A stretch of DNA of 49,201 nt, taken from the NCBI GenBank assembly GCA_030699825.1, contig JAUYKV010000043.1, forward strand, positions 1-49,201, in the 5' to 3' direction. This stretch comes from Pseudomonas sp. GTDB taxonomy: Bacteria; Pseudomonadota; Gammaproteobacteria; Pseudomonadales; Pseudomonadaceae. A model generated the notes under the pieces. It did no database searches, was not told the DNA's origin, and saw only the letters and a list, made by a program, of their open reading frames with translations. A program made the translations under genes and the position numbers. Of this stretch, positions 44,607 through 49,201 are shown one piece after another; positions within the stretch are counted from its first letter, which is position 1, and each line of letters opens with the position of its first letter.

Positions 44607-45626
44607 GTGGAGTTTTTCGCTGAATATGCGGCCTTTCTGGCCAAAACGGTAACGCTGGTGGTGGCTATTCTGGTGATTCTGCTGGCAGCCGTTGCGGCCC
44701 GCAGCAAGGGCAGGCGTGTGGCCGGGCAGTTGCAGGTGGACAAGCTCAACGACTTCTATAAGCAGTTGCGCCAACGTCTCGAGCAGGCGGTGCTGGACAA
44801 GGATCAACTCAAGGCGGCGCACAAGGAAGAAACCAAGGCGGCCAAGCTGGCGAAAAAATCTGGCGTGCACAAGCCGCGAGTATTCGTGCTGGACTTCGAT
44901 GGCGATATCAAAGCCTCGGCTACGGACAGCTTGCGCCATGAAATCACCGCTGTACTGAGCCTGGCCACTCCTGAGGATGAAGTGGTGCTGCGCCTGGAAA
45001 GTGGCGGTGGCATGGTGCACAGTTATGGCCTGGCGTCCTCGCAGCTGGCGCGTATTCGCCAGGCGGGCATCCCGCTGACCGTATGCATCGATAAAGTCGC
45101 GGCCAGTGGCGGCTACATGATGGCCTGCATCGGCGAGAAGATCATTTCCGCCCCCTTTGCCATGCTCGGTTCGATCGGCGTGGTGGCCCAGCTGCCCAAC
45201 GTGCACCGTCTGCTTAAAAAACACGACATCGACTTCGAGGTGCTTACCGCTGGCGAGTACAAGCGCACCCTGACGATTTTTGGCGAAAATACCGACAAGG
45301 GCAGGGAGAAGTTCCAGGAAGACCTGGAAGTCATCCACGAGCTGTTCAAGAACTTCGTCGCCCGCTATCGGCCGCAACTGGACATCGACGACATCGCCAC
45401 CGGCGAAGTCTGGCTGGGTATTGCCGCGCTGGAAAAACAACTGGTCGATGAGCTCAAGACCAGCGACGAATACCTGGCCGAACGGGCCAGAGAGGCCGAG
45501 CTGTTTCACCTGCACTACGCCGAGAAGAAAAGTTTGCAGGAGCGTGTCGGTCTGGCGGCCAGCGTCGCCCTGGATCGTTTTACCTTGAATTGGCTAAGCC
45601 GCCTCAATCAGCAGCGTTTCTGGTAA
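44607..45626 (+). CDS. sohB: SohB inner-membrane serine peptidase
   Basis: Protease of 339 residues, SppA/SohB clan. An N-terminal transmembrane helix (about residues 9-33) precedes a coiled segment, and the peptidase domain starts near PRVFVLDFDGDIKAS. Catalytic Ser167 is in KVAASGGYMMAC and the Lys219 partner in TAGEYKRTLTIFG. Family members degrade signal peptides and small membrane polypeptides on the periplasmic side. GTG at 44607 is chosen because AGGGG lies six to ten bases upstream and the protein then starts MEFFAEYAAF; ATG at 44586 is an alternative. Confidence 0.93.
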   Translation: MEFFAEYAAFLAKTVTLVVAILVILLAAVAARSKGRRVAGQLQVDKLNDFYKQLRQRLEQAVLDKDQLKAAHKEETKAAKLAKKSGVHKPRVFVLDFDGDIKASATDSLRHEITAVLSLATPEDEVVLRLESGGGMVHSYGLASSQLARIRQAGIPLTVCIDKVAASGGYMMACIGEKIISAPFAMLGSIGVVAQLPNVHRLLKKHDIDFEVLTAGEYKRTLTIFGENTDKGREKFQEDLEVIHELFKNFVARYRPQLDIDDIATGEVWLGIAALEKQLVDELKTSDEYLAERAREAELFHLHYAEKKSLQERVGLAASVALDRFTLNWLSRLNQQRFW

Positions 45627-45722
45627 CAGGCCGTTTTTAACGCCCCTTTTCTTTTATCGAGAGGGGCCACGCAAGTAGTTTTTCAACAATCTGCTAATCC
45701 ACTTTTACCCTGGGGGATAAAG

Positions 45723-46715
45723 ATGACCACATTCACCGCACTGCAGGCCCGCGAAAGCGCGACCGGTGAGTTCGAACAGGCGATTGTCCAACGCACTATC
45801 GGTGAACTGCCGGCCGGTGAACTGTTGATTCGGGTCAGCTACTCGTCGTTGAACTACAAGGATGCCCTGTCTGCCAGTGGCAACCGTGGCGTGACCAAGC
45901 ATTTTCCGCATACCCCGGGCATCGATGCCGCGGGCGTGGTCGAGCAGTCGAGCGTTGCCGAATTCAGCGCGGGCGATGAAGTGATCGTGACCGGCTATGA
46001 CCTGGGCATGAATACTGCGGGAGGCTTTGCCCAGTACATTCGGATTCCGTCGGCCTGGGCGCTGAAACGGCCGCAAGGTTTGTCCCTGCGCGAGGCCATG
46101 GTGCTGGGTACCGCGGGTCTGACCGCTGCGCTCTGCGTCGACAAGCTGGAGCAAGCCGGCGTGCTCCCGGATGCCGGACCGGTTTTGGTGACGGGGGCGA
46201 CCGGAGGCGTGGGCAGTGTTGCCGTGGCGTTGCTGAGCAAGCTTGGCTACAGCGTGGCCGCGTCTACCGGCAAAGCCGAGCAAAGCGAGTTTCTCAAAGG
46301 CCTGGGCGCTCGGCAGATAGTCTCGCGCGGTGAGCTGCAGGAAGGTGCGGAGCGCCCGCTGCTCAAGGAACAATGGGCGGGCGCGGTGGATACCGTCGGC
46401 GGCGATATTCTGTTCAATGTGGTCAAGTCGCTGCGCTACGGTGGCAGCGCCGCCTGCTGCGGGCTGACCGCCGGCGTGGCGTTCAAGGGCAGCGTGCTGC
46501 CGTTCATCCTGCGCGGGGTCAACCTGCTGGGGGTCGACTCGGTCGAACTGCCGCTGGTGGTCAAGGCCTCCATGTGGGACAAGCTCTCGCTGCAATGGAA
46601 GCTCGACGACCTCGAGCGCCTGGTTACGGAAGTCAGCCTGCAGCAGTTGCCCGAGGCCATCGGCCAGATACTCGCCGGCAAGCTGGTTGGCCGGGTGCTG
46701 GTGCGGGTGGATTGA
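45723..46715 (+). CDS. Zinc-free quinone-oxidoreductase-like reductase, YhdH/AcuI type
   Basis: Medium-chain dehydrogenase/reductase of 330 residues. The N-terminal GroES-like domain contains SYSSLNYKDALSASGNRGVT, and the Rossmann fold VLVTGATGGVGSVAVALLSK begins near residue 155. The family segment CGLTAGVAFKGSVLPFILRG follows. YhdH/AcuI enzymes reduce acryloyl-CoA to propionyl-CoA with NADPH; that substrate is assumed from the family. No zinc-binding cysteines are visible. A ribosome-binding GGGG lies before the ATG. Confidence 0.92.
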   Translation: MTTFTALQARESATGEFEQAIVQRTIGELPAGELLIRVSYSSLNYKDALSASGNRGVTKHFPHTPGIDAAGVVEQSSVAEFSAGDEVIVTGYDLGMNTAGGFAQYIRIPSAWALKRPQGLSLREAMVLGTAGLTAALCVDKLEQAGVLPDAGPVLVTGATGGVGSVAVALLSKLGYSVAASTGKAEQSEFLKGLGARQIVSRGELQEGAERPLLKEQWAGAVDTVGGDILFNVVKSLRYGGSAACCGLTAGVAFKGSVLPFILRGVNLLGVDSVELPLVVKASMWDKLSLQWKLDDLERLVTEVSLQQLPEAIGQILAGKLVGRVLVRVD

Positions 46716-46868
46716 TCGGGCGCTGTAGCCGTTATCTGTGGCATGGGTTATCTGTCCCCCAGCAGGAACGCACTGAGCGGAACGGCTAGTCTTCATCTGC
46801 GGAATTTGCGATTGAATTAGCTTATAAAACAACCCATAGGTCATTGATTTTATAGGCTATGACGTTTT

Positions 46869-46958
46869 TATAGGAAGGGCCTGGCGGCATTCTGCTTTAG
46901 TCGCGACGCTGTGCTGTGCGCCGAAGAGTTCGCGGCTAAAGCCCATCCTGCGGGGCTG
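46869..46958. repeat. REP-type inverted pair
   Basis: TATAGGAAGGGCCTGGCGGC on the left and CGCGGCTAAAGCCCATCCTG on the right. Both arms are close to those at 43138-43222, including the preceding ACGTTTTT, with several mismatches. Confidence 0.55.
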
Positions 46959-47028
46959 GATGTGGTGGTCTGCTTGTGTGTGGAAGTGGCTTCGAATCCC
47001 CCTTTACTGTTATCTCCACTTTCGCACA

Positions 47029-47057
47029 CCCCCCTGAGAGAGCAATTTTTCAGGGGG
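47029..47057. terminator. Stem-loop between convergent genes
   Basis: CCCCCTGA and TCAGGGGG form an eight-bp GC-rich stem around a loop of about a dozen bases containing a T-run. It could terminate the minus-strand gene that ends at 47112 or the end of the yhdH transcript; no clear T-tract follows the stem on either strand. Confidence 0.4.
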
Positions 47058-47111
47058 CTTTATGGGTGGCAGGAGCCGCAGTCAGCTGCAGAGGGGCCCG
47101 TTATAGGCGAA

Positions 47112-47657
47112 TCAGACGCTGGATGCGGACTTCGCGCAATCAGGTTCCGCGGTAAAGGTTTTGTTGGAATCCACCAGGCCAACCTTCTCCAGGGTGCGCC
47201 GGCCGACAAGTACCGGATAGTTCATCCGGTCTCGATCATTCAGTGAGAACTGCTCTTCATACACCTGGTCGCCCAGGCAGACCTTCATCAATACGACTGG
47301 GCGTCTCTCTGCCCCGCCGGCGCCGCGCACCTTGATGCCTCGTTCTACCTGGCGCTCGAATTGAGCGTTCACTTGTTTATTGGTGTCGATGTCTTCCAGC
47401 TCAATGTTGAATCGTACCCAGTCTTCGCCATCTTTCTCGAAGCGTTCGATATCTTCGGCATGCATCGAGGAGGTCAGTGCGCCCGTATCGAGCTTGAACT
47501 TCACCGTCAAATTCTCAGGCAGGATCACCCCTTCCTCAACCCAGCCGAGCACTTGCTGAGTTGCGGCGAAAGCGGGCGCCGTACAAAGCGAAAGCAGTAT
47601 CGCCGACTGCAGCAGGCACTTGGAAAGTCGATTGCTGAGTGGTTTTTTAATGAACAT
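47112..47657 (-). CDS. Retropepsin-like periplasmic protein, chromosomal copy
   Basis: Protein of 181 residues, paralogue of the island gene at 38982-39524. The signal peptide ends APAFAA. The single retropepsin motif is VKFKLDTGALTSSMHAEDIE, and the shared blocks WVEEG, ERFEK, VRGAGGAE.RPVVLMK and YPVLVGRRTLE are intact. The catalytic motif differs by Thr for Ser in DxGA. Two such genes within 8 kb suggest that the island brought in a second copy. Confidence 0.85.
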   Translation of the reverse strand: MFIKKPLSNRLSKCLLQSAILLSLCTAPAFAATQQVLGWVEEGVILPENLTVKFKLDTGALTSSMHAEDIERFEKDGEDWVRFNIELEDIDTNKQVNAQFERQVERGIKVRGAGGAERRPVVLMKVCLGDQVYEEQFSLNDRDRMNYPVLVGRRTLEKVGLVDSNKTFTAEPDCAKSASSV

Positions 47658-47960
47658 ATGCGACCTCTTTCATTAGCTTGCTAAGAGTTAAGTAGAGTCG
47701 TCAACCGGCAATATGTTCATTCAATCGCTGCGGCAGGGTGGGTTGAGCGCGACGCCGCCTCGGCTTTTTCGTTGCTAGCGTTTGCCCAGAACCCTCCTGC
47801 GATTTAAGGTTTGCCATTAGTGAGAGCTTGTGAAAAAACTCCACGCCTACTGCGACCGCCTCCAGACGCCCGCTGCTGACGTAGCGCGCCTTGCCGCGAA
47901 CGCCTGGAAACGGTCTCGCTACGGCGCTCGATATTTTCACAACCTCTGAGTGGAGTACCT
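47658..47960. other. Intergenic stretch ahead of earP, probably a degenerate repeat unit
   Basis: There is no confident gene. On the minus strand a short frame (47701-47817) reads MANLKSQEGSGQTLATKKPR and then an Arg-rich tail. TTGTGAAAA (47829-47837) and TTTTCACAA (47934-47942) form an inverted pair around about 100 bases. The combination looks like an interspersed repeat rather than a coding gene. Confidence 0.4.
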
Positions 47961-49094
47961 ATGCGCGTCACCTGGGACATTTTCTGTAGCGTGGTGGATA
48001 ACTACGGCGATATCGGCGTGACCTGGCGCCTGGCGCGGCAGTTGGCGGCCGAGCATGGCGTGACGGTGCGCCTGTGGCTGGATGACCTCGGCGCGTTCGC
48101 TCGCCTGTGTCCCCAGGCCGACAGGCACGCGGCGCAGCAATCCCGGCAGGACGTGGAGGTGCGCCAGTGGCCGCTGCCTTGGCAGCCTGTGCAGCCGGCG
48201 GATGTGGTGATCGAGGCGTTTGCCTGCGAGTTGCCAGCCGCTTATGTCGCGGCAATGGCGGCGCGGCCGCAGAAGGTACTGTGGCTGAATCTGGAGTACC
48301 TCAGTGCCGAGGACTGGGTCGAGGGCTGCCATGGTCTGCCGTCCTTGCAGTCGAATGGTTTGCAGAAGTTCTTCTTTTTTCCCGGTTTCACCGCAGGCAG
48401 CGGGGGCTTGCTGCGCGAGCGCGGGCTGCTGGCACGACGCCGGGCGTTTCAGGCCGATCCGCTGGCGCGTGCGATTTTTCTCCAGGGGCTGGGGGTGGCG
48501 CCGATTGCGGGGGCGCGGCTGGTGTCCTTGTTCGCCTACGAGAACCGCGCCCTGGCCAGTTGGCTGGAGGCCCTGGCGGCGGACTCCCGGGTGACCCAGT
48601 TGCTGGTGCCGGAAGGGCGCATTCTCGCCGACCTGCAAGCCTGGCTCGGCTGTGCGGCGCTGGTGGCCGGCGATCGCCAGCAGCGCGGCCGGTTGCATGT
48701 CCAGGTGCTGCCCTTCGTCGAGCAGGATCAGTACGACCGCCTGCTCTGGAGTTGCGACTTCAATGCGGTGCGCGGCGAGGACTCGTTCGTTCGTGCGCAG
48801 TGGGCCGGGCGGCCGTTGCTCTGGCACATCTATGGGCAAGAGGAAGACGCCCACTGGGACAAACTCGAGGCGTTTCTGGCGCTGTATACCCAGGGTTTGT
48901 CGCCTGCCGCGCGTGGGGCATTGGAGGGGTTGTGGCGGGCATGGAATGCCGGTGACGCCATGGGAACGAACTGGCAGGCGCTGTTGCAGGTGTGGCCGGA
49001 ACTGGCCGAACATGCCGAGCGCTGGTGTCTGCAACGGGCTTCTCAGGCTGATCTTGCCGAGGCACTGGTAGAGTTTTACCTAAATTGGCTATGA
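47961..49094 (+). CDS. earP: EF-P arginine rhamnosyltransferase
   Basis: GT-B glycosyltransferase of 377 residues that transfers rhamnose from dTDP-L-rhamnose to Arg32 of elongation factor P. Known key residues are in place: Asp13 and Asp17 in VVDNYGDIGVTW, and Glu273 in VRGEDSFVRAQWAG. KFFFFPGFTAGSGGLLRE is the family segment in the middle. It lies 46 bases upstream of efp, its substrate gene, as in other earP-carrying bacteria, and thereby marks the EF-P type as the Arg32 (not Lys34) class. Confidence 0.96.
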   Translation: MRVTWDIFCSVVDNYGDIGVTWRLARQLAAEHGVTVRLWLDDLGAFARLCPQADRHAAQQSRQDVEVRQWPLPWQPVQPADVVIEAFACELPAAYVAAMAARPQKVLWLNLEYLSAEDWVEGCHGLPSLQSNGLQKFFFFPGFTAGSGGLLRERGLLARRRAFQADPLARAIFLQGLGVAPIAGARLVSLFAYENRALASWLEALAADSRVTQLLVPEGRILADLQAWLGCAALVAGDRQQRGRLHVQVLPFVEQDQYDRLLWSCDFNAVRGEDSFVRAQWAGRPLLWHIYGQEEDAHWDKLEAFLALYTQGLSPAARGALEGLWRAWNAGDAMGTNWQALLQVWPELAEHAERWCLQRASQADLAEALVEFYLNWL

Positions 49095-49140
49095 TACGCG
49101 GCCTAGATTTCCGTATCTCCATCCAAATCCGGATATTAGT

Positions 49141-49201
49141 ATGAAAACCGCACAAGAAATGAAGCCCAACAGTGTGGCCCTGATTGACGGCCAGCCTTGG
49201 C
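49141..49201 (+). CDS. efp: Elongation factor P (partial, start only)
   Basis: Only the first 20 codons are in the window, reading MKTAQEMKPNSVALIDGQPW. This is the usual EF-P N-terminus (MKTAQEfr...v..iing.PW) with some substitutions. EF-P binds stalled ribosomes to help form proline-proline bonds. The rhamnosylated Arg32 lies outside the window. The adjacent earP gene supports the call. Confidence 0.9.
   Translation, partial: MKTAQEMKPNSVALIDGQPW

Larger units (their letters stand above)
46716..47111. other. Intergenic stretch with REP pair and stem-loop
   Basis: No gene is evident in this 396-base gap between yhdH and the minus-strand retropepsin-like gene. Features are an inverted repeat around 46819-46858 (AGCTTATAAAA and TTTTATAGGCT), a REP pair (46869-46958) and a stem-loop at 47029-47057. 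Confidence 0.5.

Noticed and set aside
47937..49034. A long minus-strand open frame (365 codons) opposite earP
   Set aside because: It is the complementary reading of a well-supported gene with conserved active residues. Its Gln/Arg/His-rich composition is typical of a shadow frame in GC-rich DNA.

Overview
The window looks like chromosomal DNA of a Pseudomonas-group gammaproteobacterium. It is GC-rich, and it contains fimL, ldcA, earP-efp, mltD, the yej transporter and REP-type repeats. As far as I remember, the backbone order (yejABEF, mltD, gloB, methyltransferase, rnhA, dnaQ, DUF3422, ldcA, crotonase, fimL, nudC, TauE/SafE exporter, membrane protein, then SDR, APH-like kinase, SCP2, histidine phosphatase, sohB, yhdH) follows the PA1807-PA1833 stretch of P. 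aeruginosa.

Layout. (1) 1-6921, minus strand: a peptide/microcin-C-type ABC transporter operon with two consecutive substrate-binding protein genes. (2) 7065-22952: core genes for signalling (HDOD protein, FimL), cell wall (MltD), detoxification (GloB), replication (RnhA, DnaQ) and metabolism (LdcA, crotonase, NudC). A pfkB/fruK gene at about 14.75-15.26 kb has collapsed through an internal deletion. (3) About 22.98-40.81 kb: an accessory island bounded by inward-facing copies of an 18-base repeat. A third copy lies at 28.73 kb beside the wreck of an IS66-type tnpB. (4) 40904-49201: core genes again, with a 166-bp MITE-like element, REP elements, earP and the start of efp.

The island has two modules. 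The left one (24.77-28.71 kb) sits next to a frame-broken IS1380 element and looks like a nickel/cobalt resistance cluster. It has a CsoR/RcnR-family repressor and a G-tract operator, then a His-rich exported protein, a HupE/UreJ-type membrane protein, a membrane-anchored periplasmic protein, a 41-residue lipoprotein ending in a His tail, and an NreB-like MFS exporter with a His-rich C-terminus.

The right module (29.37-39.94 kb) is the most interesting part. A ColR/ColS-like two-component system lies between two operons: a divergent one (LTA-synthase-type transferase, PAP2 phosphatase, HCX5R phosphatase) and a co-directional one (methyltransferase, InaA-like kinase, DgkA, a second LTA-synthase-type transferase, a retropepsin-like periplasmic protein, a DUF1232 protein). 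Both operons begin with nearly the same 16-mer, TTGACG(A/T)TTTTTTCAC, each followed six bases later by TTGACA. The 16-mer fits the ColR consensus as I recall it. I infer a mobile, self-regulated envelope-remodelling module that uses phospholipid head groups and recycles the diacylglycerol through DgkA.
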